A DNA stretch of 64,000 nucleotides from Streblospio benedicti. Taxonomy: Eukaryota > Annelida > Polychaeta > Spionida > Spionidae. Made by a program: the position numbers and the translations under genes. Location of the stretch: positions 7,311,807 to 7,375,806 of the forward strand of contig CM032660.1 of assembly GCA_019095985.1 (NCBI GenBank), given 5' to 3'. Of the stretch, positions 11,881-23,654 are shown one piece after another. Each line of letters opens with the position of its first letter. Position 1 is the stretch's first letter. A model generated the notes under the pieces. The model did not search any database. It was not told where the DNA came from and saw only the letters and a list, made by a program, of their open reading frames with translations.

Positions 11881-12959
11881 AGCAGGGGTAGATATGGTGA
11901 GAAGCGTATGGTAGAGAGAAATGTACAAACACATTAAAATTCCGTCAGCTTGAATTTGTATAAAACAATATCTTCTAACATTAGACTTCATAAAAACTCG
12001 AATACCAATAGTAATAGGCATCAGAAGAAGTGTAAAAGTTTATGACATTCAATAACTCGCATGAGCAGAGGTATTATTAGCCAGAGAATCGTCTTCAATC
12101 ATAGAGTTGTGCCAATTATAATTGATTATTGACCTTGTGAAGCAACTTTAAAGGTGTATTTGATGCTAATAGATGAAAGTATGAAGGCATAAATAATTAT
12201 CTAACATTACAATTTTGTTGTTAAAAAAAAATTAAATATAACAAGTAATGCTCAGTTTAGTTTTAACAATTTGGATAATCTTCCAATAATTATGCTCAGA
12301 ACTAGAACTGTACCTTTACTCTTTGTTTAAAGATTTGTATTTGAAAAAAAAGGAGCATGTGAGCTCAAGAGGTTATTTTGTATATAAAAATAATTTCATA
12401 AGTTTAGAAAAGTATTTATTTTGGAAATTAAAAGTCAATAACTCGAACCACAGCTCCGTCTTTCTTTACACGGTCACATTAGATCAACCACCGTAAACAT
12501 TAGCTGGTGAATGTGCATTTTCGCCCCATCTGCTGGCCTGACAGTGATGGCCACCGGTCCCTGGAACAGTGGTGCATTGATGGCCCACCGGATGGCCACA
12601 TTAGCTTTATGTTTGTAAAAAGCCGCGATCATGCGAGAACCACCAGTGTATAGTGTTACAGGTGCTTTAAAAAGCTGTGTTGAACAGATAGTTTGTGGGT
12701 CACATACGTACCAGTTATAGATCAAAGATCTTTTTGTCTGAACAGGGAAAGGAGACACCAGTAACTATCCGGTTCAGTTCCGGGTTACAATATATTGGGT
12801 ACACATCTAATCAATTGTACCCAGTGCTTAGGTGTTGTATTCATTTCGTACTGTAAATGGCATATGAAAGAACTTGAGGTTCATCTGATGCTAATAGATG
12901 AAAGTATGAAGCATAAATAATTATCTACTGATGCAGGTTTAATAAAATTAGATTTTCTC

Positions 12960-14588
12960 ATGAACTTATGCTATGTGATAATCCAGGTTGTAAAGATATT
13001 ACACATGTATGTGCCATAGACAAAATGTATAGTGATATAATTGATGTTCTTGATACTGCTGGTAGTGATATCATAGGAAACACTTCTACTAAAAGCACAA
13101 TTAAACAGATTCCTGGTTGGAATGAATATTGTAAAGTTGTATATACCAAAGCAAGAGATGCATATATATTGTGGCGGAACAGAGGTAAACCTCGATTTGG
13201 AAATGATTTTGAGCTGATGAAACGTACACGTGCTTACTTTAAATATGTGTTAAGAAAATGTAAACGAGATAAGTGTGCTAAAAATGCTGATAGTTTGGCA
13301 AACAAATTGTTAATGAAAGATGAAAAAGCTTTTTGGAAAGAGATTCAAGCAATTAATCAAGCTAATATTCCTGTAGCTACTACCATTGATGATGTTACTG
13401 GCAATGATAACATAACTAATATGTGGAAAGATCATTTTAAAAGTTTACTCAACTCTAGTAAGGATATTAGTAATAAGGAATATGTTCTTAATAATATTAA
13501 CTCACGGACGCAAATGGATAGTCCATCAATTTATAACAACAGCACGACGATTAATCCTCAACAGGCGGGGAAACGATATGTACCGTTCCGTGCTCCGTTG
13601 TGAAACTATTATCGGGACAGTCGTTTTACCCTACGTAAAGCGGTCTCGAAAAAAACCCGTTATCGACTAACATTTATGAACCAGTTTTTCTCATAAAAGA
13701 GATTATACAGTGATTATGGGAACATTGAAATAGTAGTAAAGGCGGGGAACGCGCCTAGGTTTGAAGCGCAAAACGGCACTGGTGGGTAAAAAAATGTCGA
13801 AATTCGAGATTCACTAAAGCAAGGTCAGTAATTATATAAGTATAGTGTTGGAAATGCAAATTGTGATAATTTCAAAAGATATACTGTGGATGATGTGAAG
13901 GAATCTTTTAAGTATATAAAGAATGGTAAAGCATGTGGACTAGATGGTATTACTGGAGAACATTTAAAAATATGCTATACCTACTATGGCACTTGTTTTT
14001 AATGCCATGATTATCCATGGTCATGTTCCACGACAAATGATGGACACTTTTATTGTACCACTAGTTAAAGACAAAAAAGGAAATTTAAGTGCAAAGGACA
14101 ACTATCGTCCATTAGCTATAACTTGTGTTTTATCTAAAATGTTAGAAATACTCATACTTAATCGTTATAAATTATTGTTTTCAACCACAGATAATCAATT
14201 TGGTTTTAAAACAAAATTGTCAACTGAAATGTGCATTTATGCCCTTAAGCAAATAACGGAGTATTACACTCATGCTGGTAGTCCAATGTATATATGTTTC
14301 CTTGATGCAAGCAAAGCCTTTGATAAGGTTAATCACTGGACCTATTTAAAAAGCTGATTGACAGGAAGTTACCAATATTGATTGTTAGAATCTTATATGT
14401 ATGGTACAGTAAACAATATTTTTATGTTAGATGGAATGGATATGTTTCTGAACCTTTTAATGTTAGTAATGGAGTTCGACAGGGTAGTATATTGTCACCT
14501 TTTTTCTACAATTTGTATACTGATGAGATCAGTGTAGATCTTAATAGACTGAGAGATGGGTGTGTTTTAAATGATTGTCAAGTTAACC
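12960..14588 (+). mobile_element. CR1/Jockey-group LINE, partial, running into the gap
   Basis: The first frame (12968-13555) matches the linker between endonuclease and reverse transcriptase, with KDEKAFWKEIQAIN. After a non-LINE insert (about 13556-13820) the reverse transcriptase starts: KNGKACGLDGITGEHLK, VPLVKDKKGN then NYRPLAITCVLSKMLE, FLDASKAFDKVNHW, and NGVRQGSILSPFFYNLYTDE. These blocks and their order are typical of the CR1/Jockey group. A frameshift near 14350 and the insert make it inactive as it stands. The endonuclease is absent and the end is hidden by the gap. Confidence 0.8.
13556..13820. other. Insert inside the LINE
   Basis: About 265 bp interrupt the LINE coding sequence. 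The insert is richer in GC and CpG than its host. AGGCGGGGAA occurs at its start (about 13563) and again near 13740. I found no clear terminal inverted repeat, so its class is unknown. Confidence 0.4.
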
Positions 14589-14688
14589 NNNNNNNNNNNN
14601 NNNNNNNNNNNNNNNNNNNNNNNNNNNNNNNNNNNNNNNNNNNNNNNNNNNNNNNNNNNNNNNNNNNNNNNNNNNNNNNNNNNNNNNN
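14589..14688. other. Assembly gap of 100 N
   Basis: Exactly 100 unknown bases, probably a gap of unknown size. The LINE is open on the left side. Repeat DNA with no recognisable LINE sequence follows on the right. Confidence 0.99.
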
Positions 14689-16560
14689 TTAACGATTTTT
14701 TTTTTAAAACGTGTCTTTTTTCATTGCCCATCATATGAAAAATAGAAAAAGTGCACGGCTCGCCTGTTGTCGGAGCCCCCTTAGATATCTAATGATGGTG
14801 ACCACCTCTCTATATGTCTATAATATCTAATGATGGTGACCACCTCTCTCTATTGATGTATTATATAAGGCCACCACCTCTCTATGGTGACCACCTCTGA
14901 TTAAATTAAGAAATGGAATATTGGTGATGGGAAACGGAAGCTTTTTTTAAAAAATATTCATTCTGCCTGCTTAATATTGGGATAGTTTGGTGGAAATTTT
15001 TTTGGGGGGTAGTTCTTTTTTCATTGCCCATCATATGGTGGTGGGGGTGGGGGGTGGTGGTAGTGTTGGTAGGGTGCCTCCCTTAGATATCTAATGGATG
15101 GTGACCACCTCTGGTGGTATGTCTATAATATCTAATGGTGGTAGTGGTGGTAGTGGGGGTAGTGGGGGTAGTGGTGGTAGTGGTGGTAGTGGTGGTAGTG
15201 GGGTAGTGGGGGTAGTGGTGGTAGTGGTGGTAGTGGGGTGTGGGGGGTGGTGGGGGGTGTTTCACACCACCCCCACACCTCACCCCCACACCGCACCCTC
15301 ACACCTCACCCCCATACCATGTACAGCATGATTTCATATGATGGGAAATGAAAAAAGAAAAATTTTAAAAAAAATTTCGTCCAAATCGGACCAATATTAA
15401 GCGAGATATGGCAGAAAGAAGAAAGAATAATAAAAGCACATGGCCCCACCAAAATGTAAACAATCCGGCTAAGAACTCAGCCATATATATAAAACACGCC
15501 ATATCTCGCTTAATATTGGTCGGATTTGAACGAACTTTTTTTTAAAACGTTTCTTTTTTCATTGCCCATCATATGACACGCATGGTGACCACCTCTCTAT
15601 AGAGACCACCTGCTGCAGGGTGTGTTCCTCTCTATAACTACAGCTACAGCTTCTCACCCCCACACCATGTACAGCATGATTTCATATGATGGGAAATGAA
15701 AAAAGAAAAATTTTAAAAAAAATTTCGTCCAAATCGGACCAATATTAAGCGAGATATGGCCGAAAGAAGAAAAGCAAGAATAATAGACACGCCCCTTTTT
15801 ATGCCATATACAGCCACTTTTCTTCTTTCTGCCATAGCTCGCTTAATATTGGTCCGATTTTAACGAAATTTTTTTTAAAACGTTTCTTTTTTCATTGCCC
15901 ATCATATGAAAAATAGAAAAAGTACGGAAGCTCGCGAGTTGCATTTTTTTTTTTTTTTGATACACATATTTCATGTGATTAAATTAAGAAAAATAGAAAA
16001 AGTACGGAAGCTCGCGAGTTGCATTTAATTTTTTTTATACTCATATTTCATGTGATTAAATTAAGAAAAATAGAAAAAGTACGGAAGCTCAATAAATATT
16101 CATTCTGCCATAGCTCGCTTAATATTGGTCCGATTTTAACGAAATTTTTTTTAAAACGTGTCTTTTTTCATTGCCCATCATATGAAAAATAGAAAAAGTG
16201 CACGGCTCGCCTGTTGTCGGAGCCCCCTTAGATATCTAATGATGGTGACCACCTCTCTATATGTCTATAATATCTAATGATGGTGACCACCTCTCTCTAT
16301 TGATGTATTATATAAGGCCACCACCTCTCTATGGTGACCACCTCTGATTAAATTAAGAAAAAAAGAAAAAGTACGGAAGCTCATTAAATATTCATTCTGC
16401 CATAGCTCGCTTAATATTGGTCCGATTTTATCGAAATTTTTTTTAAAACGTTTCTTTTTTCATTGCCCATCATATGAAAAATAGAAAAAGTGCACGGCTC
16501 GCCTGTTGTCGGAGCCCCCTTAGATATCTAATGATGGTGACCACCTCTCTATATGTCTAT
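14689..16560. repeat. Cluster of hairpin repeats with ~85-bp arms
   Basis: The block CATATGATGGGAAATG...ATTAAGCGAGATATGGC occurs forward near 15337 and 15680. It occurs inverted (CATAGCTCGCTTAATATTGG...CATTGCCCATCATATG) near 15500, 15827, 16105 and 16400, with partial copies at 14695 and 15018. Facing pairs make elements of about 240 bp. A second unit with GATGGTGACCACCTCTCT and TATATGTCTATAATATCT recurs near 14737, 16187 and 16475. The whole looks like nested or rearranged MITEs. No coding sequence. Confidence 0.65.
15125..15250. repeat. Short GGTGGTAGT array
   Basis: Imperfect 9-bp units, starting directly after TCTATAATATCTAATGGTGG, the same border as the longer array at 16572. The glycine-serine and histidine-tyrosine frames read from it are artefacts. 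Confidence 0.9.
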
Positions 16561-16571
16561 AATATCTATAA

Positions 16572-17255
16572 TAGTGGTGGTAGTGGGGGTAGTGGTGGTA
16601 GTGGTGGTAGTGGTGGTAGTGGTGGTAGTGGTGGTAGTGGTGGTAGTGGTGGTAGTGGTGGTAGTGGTGGTAGTGGTGGTAGTGGTGGTAGTGGGGGTAG
16701 TGGTGGGTGGTAGTGGTGGTAGTGGGGGTAGTGGGGGTAGTGGTGGTAGTGGTGGGTGGTGGGTGGGGTAGTGGTGGTAGTGGTAGTGGGGGGTGGGGGT
16801 AGTGGTGGTAGTGGGGGTAGTGGTGGGGGTAGTGGTGGTGGGGGTAGTGGTGGTAGTGGGGTAGTGGTGGTAGTGGGGGTAGTGGTGGTAGTGGTGGTAG
16901 TGGTGGTAGTGGTGGTAGTGGTGGTAGTGGTGGTAGTGGTGGTAGTGGTGGTAGTGGTGGTAGTGGGGGTAGTGGGGGTAGTGGTGGTAGTGGTGGGTGG
17001 TGGGTGGTGGTGGTGGTGGTGGGGTGGGGGTAGTGGTGGTAGTGGGGGTAGTGGGGGTGGTGGGGTGGTGGGTGGTGGTGGTGGGTGGTGGTAGTGGGGG
17101 GGTGGTGGGGTGGGGGTAGTGGGTGGTAGTGGGGGGGTGGGGTAGTGGGGGTAGTGGTGGTGTGGTGGTAGGGTGGTAGTGGTGGTGGTAGTGGTGTAGT
17201 GGCAATGGTAGTGGTGGGTAGTGGGGGGTGGGGTGGTGGTGGTAGTGGTGGTCTT
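16572..17255. repeat. G-rich (GGTGGTAGT)n array, about 680 bp
   Basis: Imperfect 9-bp units grade into GGGGGT and GGTGGG variants, giving one strand almost free of C. Many GG and GGG runs are closely spaced, so quadruplex folding of the plus strand is possible. No gene here. Confidence 0.9.
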
Positions 17256-17320
17256 TGTTTTCATTCTTTTGCTGTCAATAATCATTCAAAAAAAAACGAT
17301 CAAAACTTTACATATCTTTA

Positions 17321-17395
17321 TTTATTTACATGTTTGGAGTCAACAGACTCATTCCCAAATTTGAGGAGTCTGTTGACTAGAAACATGTAAATAAA
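17321..17395. repeat. 30-bp inverted repeat (hairpin)
   Basis: TTTATTTACATGTTT followed by GGAGTCAACAGACTC pairs with its inverted copy 15 bases on, matching at 28 of 30 positions. It is not next to a gene I can see and may be the end of a foldback repeat. Confidence 0.7.
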
Positions 17396-17444
17396 CAAGT
17401 AGTCGTCGGGAACGCCGTGAAAATCTCCCTTCCCGATCAGGCCA

Positions 17445-18060
17445 ATTTTGAAAAGTAGGCAAAGTAATCAAATATCAAATCACATGAGAGTGACAATGTC
17501 ATACAAAATGTCAAGTTTGGTGATGATAGGTAATACAGTCTTCCCAGGAGACAGATAAACACAAATTCGTAATAATTTGTTTTTAAAACACATCATAATT
17601 TCATCCAACGTAGGCCAAAGTACACCAAACTCTAATCAGCCCTGGAGAGTGGTACAACGAAGCTAGATATGAAGTTTGGTGACCATAGGTCAAATACTTC
17701 TCGCTGTAGAATGGTAACAAGGTTTATTACGTAACACTCGTAAGCTCAAAAGTAGGCCAAAAGTACACCAATATCAAATCACGTGAGGAGAGTGATATAG
17801 ACATAGGAAATGTCAAGTTTGGTGATGATAAGTCATAAACTGTTCCCTGGAGACAGATAAACACAATTATGTAATAATTTGTTTTTAAAAACAAATCGTA
17901 ACTTCATCAAAAGTAGGCCAAAGTACACCAAAATCTAATCAGCTCTGGAGAGTAGTACAACAAAGCTAAATATGATGTTTGGTGACCATAGGTACTTCTC
18001 CCTGTAGAGTGTTAACAAGGTTTATTACGTAACGCTCGTAAGTTCGTCAAAAGTAGGCCA
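17445..18060. repeat. Tandem repeat of about 310-bp units, about two copies
   Basis: The block AAAAGTAGGCCAAAGTACACC, then TGTCAAGTTTGGTGATGATA and GGAGACAGATAAACACAA, recurs about 310 bases later with scattered changes. No open frame. Confidence 0.7.
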
Positions 18061-18306
18061 AAGTACAAACAAAATTCTTTGAGAGGTATTTTTTTCCTCA
18101 AACAAAACATATTCAATTTGCAAATCAATAGCTTGAGTTATCAGCCTGTTTATTTCGGATGCATGGACGGACAGAAGCAAAGCAAGAAATCCCCCTTCGG
18201 ACTTTGTCCGGGGAGATTTAATTATACCACATAACAAAAATCAACTGGACGTATGTATTTGTTATTTTGTCAATAGTCTAATAAACAACCATCATATAGA
18301 CACGGC

Positions 18307-19205
18307 TAAAGTCACGTTTTTGCCACGTAAATTCAATCTCATTTGTTTTAAATAAAGTATGTTCTGTGAGGTCACCGAGGGCACTGGACGTTCTCATTAA
18401 GCACTTTTTTACGTCTGTTCTCATTACCAGAAAATGTCCACGACATGCAGCGTATTTCACGTGATAATTCAAGTCCGATGCTGGTAGTTGTTTTTCAATG
18501 TTGTGGTCACGTCGTAACGAGACTGTTTTTGGCTTCAAGATGTGTGATTAAAGTATGAAGTTTGTATTAAAAATTTATCATCGCATAATAAAGCTATGAT
18601 CGAAAGTATTCACCTCTATGTATGAGAAAATTATGAAGGTTAATTATCTTTTTTTTTTTCAGATTTGTACTAAATTTATTCAACAATATATATTTCAACA
18701 GCAATTATTATCGCTTATTTTCATATACAAAAAAAATGAACACATCTTGCAACAAAATGGAAACAAAATAAAACCATAATGATCAGATTTGTACTAATTT
18801 TATTTCGACTAACAGGAGATACATTCAAAGACATTTACATAGCTGCATATTAAATATAGATAGAGTCACTGTAAATCTACAAATATTTGTGCACCATTTA
18901 ATTTGCGAATTTAGGTGGGCAGGTGCAAAAACGAAAACTTAAATACAATGTAGTAAGCAAACATTAATAGCCTATGTAAAACGTCCAGGATGGAATCCTG
19001 GAAAATCGCAAACTTTAATAGCCACGAAATATTCTAGTTTTACAGTAGTTCTTTATATATTTCAGTTAATAAATTTGTTTAAAATTACTTTTACCAGAAA
19101 CCCATGACTGCAGTTATGGGTTTCTGCTTTTTACATATTGAACTTTTAAGTCATCAGATAGATTAAAAAAAAGTATCTATATTGTACAAGCAGAATCCAT
19201 GAATT
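18307..19205. repeat. First copy of a direct ~0.85-kb duplication
   Basis: It runs from CGTTTTTGCCACGTAAATTC to AAGTATCTATATTGTACAAG and matches 20872-21716 closely, except for about 40-90 bases missing from the second copy. It contains no supported gene. Confidence 0.8.
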
Positions 19206-19385
19206 AGACAAGGATGTCAATGACCTGGTGTGAATCTACCATTTAGTCACTAGTCCACTCGTCCAGACTAGTAGAGTTTGGGAGGACTCGTGCTGAAATC
19301 AAATCACGCGTCCTGCTGTTTTTCATTCAGTGACAAGGATGCCAATGACCTGGTGTGAATGTAAAATCGCTACACAGCACAATCA
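19200..19385 (+). mobile_element. SINE family 2 tails
   Basis: Two copies of the 3' block GACAAGGATGYCAATGACCTGGTGTGAAT lie about 125 bases apart (19208 and 19331). Only the tail region is present. Confidence 0.5.
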
Positions 19386-19719
19386 CAGTGAATTTTGACT
19401 GTAGAAAAGCACATTTACATGTTCACTTACAAGCGCTCAGCAAGATGAAACAAAAATTCTAAAAGCTACGTTATTGTTGCTACAATCTAACATTTTTTGT
19501 GATAAAAATTTGCGATTTCAAAACATTTTCGCACCTTTGTGAACTTATTTAGCTATCTGTTTAATTTTACGACCGCACAAGCAGCAAAAAGTCATGATTA
19601 ACAGATCAATCCACAATTAACAGATTATATGTATGAAACAATTTACATTTTTTGTGATGCAGACAGTAAAACTAATGCCGACTCCGCTAACCACTGCGCT
19701 GGATAAAGTCACCGCCGGG

Positions 19720-20115
19720 TTACTGTCGATTGAGGCTTTATTGTCAATGGAGGCTTTATTGTCGATAGAGTTTTTATTGTCGATAGAGGCTTTATTGTCG
19801 ATAGAGGCTTTATTGTCGATAGACATTTTACTTGATGGAGGCTTTATTGTCGATAGAGGCTTTATTGTCGATAGAGGCTTTATTGTCGATGGAGGCTTTA
19901 TTGTCGATAGAGGCTTTACTTTGACTGGAGGCTTTGTTGATAGAGGCTTTACTGTTGATAGAGGCTTTGTGTCGATAGAGGCTTTATTGTCGATAGAGGC
20001 TTTATTGTCGATAGAGGCTTTATTGTCGATAGAGGCTTTATTGTCGATAGAGGCTTTTATTGTCGACAAAGGCTTTATTGTATCTTTAGAGGCTTTACTG
20101 TCGATGGAGGCAAAA
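19720..20115. repeat. 18-bp minisatellite, about 22 units
   Basis: The unit GATAGAGGCTTTATTGTC is repeated with point changes and a few odd-length units. Since 18 is a multiple of three, both strands stay open over 500 bases (LLSIEA repeats on plus, SIDNKA on minus). No signal supports real translation. Confidence 0.9.
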
Positions 20116-20697
20116 ATTGTGCCCAATATCGGGAAGTGCGGAAAGATAAAAGCGGCGGGATCTGGGATTAGAGATGGAGGGTGCGGGATTGGGAGGAGGG
20201 AGGGCTCAGGAATAGAGGGAGAGAAATAAGTGAGGGGTCAACGGGTTTAAAAGGTGGAACACTCACTCAGTTGTCACTAGTGGTAGAGCATGCGGGGTCG
20301 TCGAGGCTGGTTTTTTGTGTGGATGTTTTGGCTTGATTTGAAAAGGAGTGTAACTTGAAAATGTTTAAAATTAAAGCTATCCTAAATTAATACTTTTTGA
20401 AATTTATTTAGATCATTTCGAGCAATAGTTAACAATAGCAAAATAAATGAGTACAAATTTGATAAGAACAAAAATTTGTTGGTGTGTGGTTCTTTGCGGA
20501 TATTTGACAGTGTTGTATTTGTAGAAGGGTTTTGATCGCTGTGTACATTGTATATGAGTTTACAGAATGATAGTGATTGGATGATTTTTTTTTGAGCTTC
20601 AAAACTTCGTCTGATCCTATGAATTATGCAGCTTCATCTTCAGCCCAGGCAGTAGAAACAAAATCAATGCCACTTCATGCCGCAGCATTGCTTAAAG

Positions 20698-20853
20698 GCT
20701 GACGACCTCTCTATTGAAACCACCTCTATAATAAGACCACCTCTATAATAAGACCACTTTTCACAGTCCCAAACCTTCATAAAGCTACAAAATGAACCTC
20801 TGTATAGAGATCACATAACAGTGGTCTCAAAGTTATCCTGAGAGGTTCTGCTG
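20698..20853. mobile_element. Pogo/Tigger-like MITE
   Basis: It ends in GAGAGGTTCTGCTG before TA. The inside carries the same CTTCATAAAGCTAC and ACCACTTTTCAC text as the well-bounded copy at 24678-24838. The 5' end is degraded. Confidence 0.6.
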
Positions 20854-20871
20854 TATTAGTGGAGACTATCC

Positions 20872-21716
20872 TATGTCGCGTTTTTGCCACATTGAATTTA
20901 ATCTCATTTGTTTACATAAAGTATGTTCTGTGAGGTCACCGAGGGCACTGGACGTTCTCATTAAGCGCTTTTTACGTCTGTTCTCATTACCAGAAAATGT
21001 CCACGACATGCAGTGTATTTCCCTTGATAATTCAAGTCCGATGCTGGTAGTTGTTTTTCAATGTTGTGGTCACGTCGTAACGACACTGTTTTTTGGCTTC
21101 AAGATGTGTGATAAAGTATGAAGTTTGTATCAAAAAAATTTATCATCGCATAATAAAGCTATGATCAGTATTCAACTCAATGTATGAGAAAGTTATGAAG
21201 GTTATTTATCGTTTATTTTATTTTCAGATTTGTACTAAATTTATTTGACAATATATATTTCAACAGCAATTATTATCGCTTATTTTCATATACAAAAAAA
21301 TGAACACATCTTGCATGAAAATGGAAACAAAATAAAACTGTAATGATCAGATTTGTACTAATTTTATTTCATTCAATTTGCGAATTTCGTGGGCAGGTAA
21401 AAAACGAAAACTTGAATACAATGTAGTAAACAAACATTAATAGCCTATGTAAAGTAGGTCCAGGATGGACCAGAATCGCAAAATGAAATAGTCAAAAATT
21501 TATAGATGAAAATCGCAAACTTGAATAGCCACGAGAAATATTCTAGTTTTACAGTAGTTCTTTATATATTTCAGTTAATAAATTTGTTTGAAATTACTTT
21601 TTACCAGAAACCCATGACTGCAGTTATGGGTTTCTTTTACATATTGAACTTTTAAGTCATCAAATAGATAAAAAAAAAGTATCTATATTGTACAAGCAGA
21701 ATCAATGAATCAGACT
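20872..21716. repeat. Second copy of the direct duplication
   Basis: It matches 18307-19205 in the same orientation, 2565 bases further on. Its end abuts the reading-through 3' end of the zinc-finger frame, so the duplication reaches the 3' flank of that gene. Confidence 0.8.
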
Positions 21717-21844
21717 GACACAAAAATCGCCGGGCAGATTTTTATAAAAGCTTGATACGACCGTGATGAAATTTGAGGGATTGTCTACACTTCCTAAAAG
21801 TACTCTAAATACACATAAAAAATATGATGTTGAGCAATAACAGC

Positions 21845-22887
21845 TCACTTCTTGGCATGCACAGTCATATGGTGCTTTTCCAAGCTGCTTCCTTGTGTAA
21901 ATGACTTTTTGGCAAATGTGGCAGTAAAATGGCTTCTCACCAGAGTGTGTGCGCTTGTGTCTCTTCAGAGCAGAACTTACAGCAAAGCATTTCCCACACT
22001 GATCACACTTGTATGGTTTCTCTCCCGTGTGAGTGCGCATATGTCTAATAACAGCAGAACTGCGAGAGAAACTTTCATCACAAACTCCACAACCGTAAGG
22101 TTTCTTGCCGGTGTGAGTTCTCATATGGGTTTTCAGAGTTCCACTTCTGCTGAATGATTTCTCACACACTGTACACTGATGTTCTTTCTCCCCAGTGTGG
22201 ATTCTCATGTGCCTGGTCAAGTTGCTACTTTCACTAAAACACTTTCCACATTGACTACACTCATAAGGTTTCTCGCCAGTGTGAGTTCTCAGATGGGATT
22301 TCAGAGTTCCACTTCGACTAAATGATTTCTCACACACTCTACACTGATATTCTTTCTCCCCAGTGTGGATTCTCATGTGCCTGGTCAAGTCGCTACTTTG
22401 ACTAAAACACTTGCCACATTGACTACACTCATACGGTTTCTCGTCAGTGTGAGTTCTCATATGTTTTGTCAGATGTCCACTTTGACTGAATGATTTCTCA
22501 CACACTGTACACTGATGTTCTTTCTCCCCAGTGTGAATTCTCATGTGCCTGGTCAAGTTGCTACTGGCACTAAAACACTTGCCACATTGACTACACTCAT
22601 ACGGTTTCTCGCCAGTGTGAGTTCTCAAATGAGATTTCAGGTGTCCACTTTCACTGAATGATTTCTCACACACTGCACACTGATGTTTTTTCTCCCCAGT
22701 GTGAATTCTCATGTGCCTAGTCAAGTCGCTATTTTTACTAAAACACTTGCCACATTCACCACACTCATATGGTTTCTCCCCATGTTGTATTCCTGTCTGT
22801 GATTTTAGATCCTCATATTGCTGGAATGATTTCTTATTTGATGTAGATTGCCATTGCATTTGAGTTTTCAAAGCTAATATGACAGTT
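21845..22887 (-). CDS. C2H2 zinc-finger protein, finger-bearing last exon
   Basis: The exon encodes ten regular C2H2 fingers with TGEKP-type linkers. Two types alternate: [23 protein letters not shown] and [23 protein letters not shown]. A degenerate finger lacking its cysteines comes first ([18 protein letters not shown]). The family binds DNA in the nucleus. The exon probably begins at an acceptor (TTTGTGCAG) at 22888; a start at the ATG at 22859 is also possible. The frame as read runs on to 21702 with an unrelated tail. One base in the A5 run (T5 at 21906-21910 on plus) breaks the eleventh finger. With A4 it reads [20 protein letters not shown], then VHAKK and a stop at 21845, a normal ending. 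No KRAB or other N-terminal domain is visible; upstream exons were not found. Confidence 0.85.
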
Positions 22888-22889
22888 CT

Positions 22890-23650
22890 GCACAAATATC
22901 TCAAGATACTTAAATAACCTTATCAAAATAAAGTAATATCCTTGAAATGTTGATTATGTATTTCCCCTTCAGTGACAAATTACCAACAAATTGTCTTTCC
23001 AATTTTAAATCTTGAAGTTCAAGTAAAATATTTCTATCTATAAGATATTACAATGTGAAATTTTCTTCTAGTTTTGCTAATTCATTAAAAAGAAAGATAC
23101 AATTGAAGATACATCATTATGATTTTGAATATGAAACAAAGTTTACTGTTTTATTATAATATCTTAAATTCTTAAAGTCTCTTTGACTATAAATTTAACA
23201 GCAAAATTAAACATTTGCAATTTCTAGTCACAATGCAAACACCCTCCACATGCGCTCTCTTTTGACTATCATGTCTTATGCACTAAGAACGCATAGATGA
23301 TTATTTTATGATCAAGAAACTGCAGCAATTTCACTTTTTATTCATAAAAGCGACTTTACACAAAGTTCATCATAAGGAAATGTTCACTATGGAGGGAAAC
23401 TCACTAAATCTTGACCTTTGTGATTTTATCCTTTTTGATGGGCTGTACATGTACTGTTGTTTATATACCACATGCAAAGAGTTCATGTGCGGCGAAGACA
23501 ACAGAATACATTTATCATTTGCCATCTCAAAAGATCGAATTGTACGTAAACATTTGAGAGAACACAGACACAGTCCTTGAAATGATCATCTCTTTTAACA
23601 CATCGACAGTTATGAAACAAATGGATTTTTTTGCAGTTACATTTGCTGGA
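22890..23650. other. Non-coding stretch upstream of the zinc-finger exon
   Basis: AT-rich with no feature that I can support. The upstream exons of the zinc-finger gene should lie on the minus strand in this direction but were not identified. Confidence 0.4.
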
Positions 23651-23654
23651 AAAT

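Larger units (their letters stand above)
3170..12890. repeat. Left arm of the large inverted duplication
   Basis: The sequence matches the reverse complement of about 49904-61620 throughout, including exons, the promoter, intronic palindromes, a SINE and short repeats. Landmark pairs are the start exon (11034 and 51763), exon 4 (6837-6736 and 59124-59225) and the LDLa exon (4254-4117 and 60870-61007). Exons are clearly more similar than introns. The inner boundary is sharp, at GAGGTTCATCTGATG near 12890. Confidence 0.85.

Noticed and set aside
12474-12758. 94-codon minus-strand frame
   Set aside because: The matching segment in the other arm (50030-50335) loses the frame, so it is not conserved as coding.
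16474-17285. Glycine-serine, valine, threonine and proline-rich frames
   Set aside because: Products of the GGTGGTAGT array.
19633-20229. 198-codon LLSIEA repeat protein and its antisense frame
   Set aside because: Explained by an 18-bp minisatellite; both strands are open for the same arithmetic reason.
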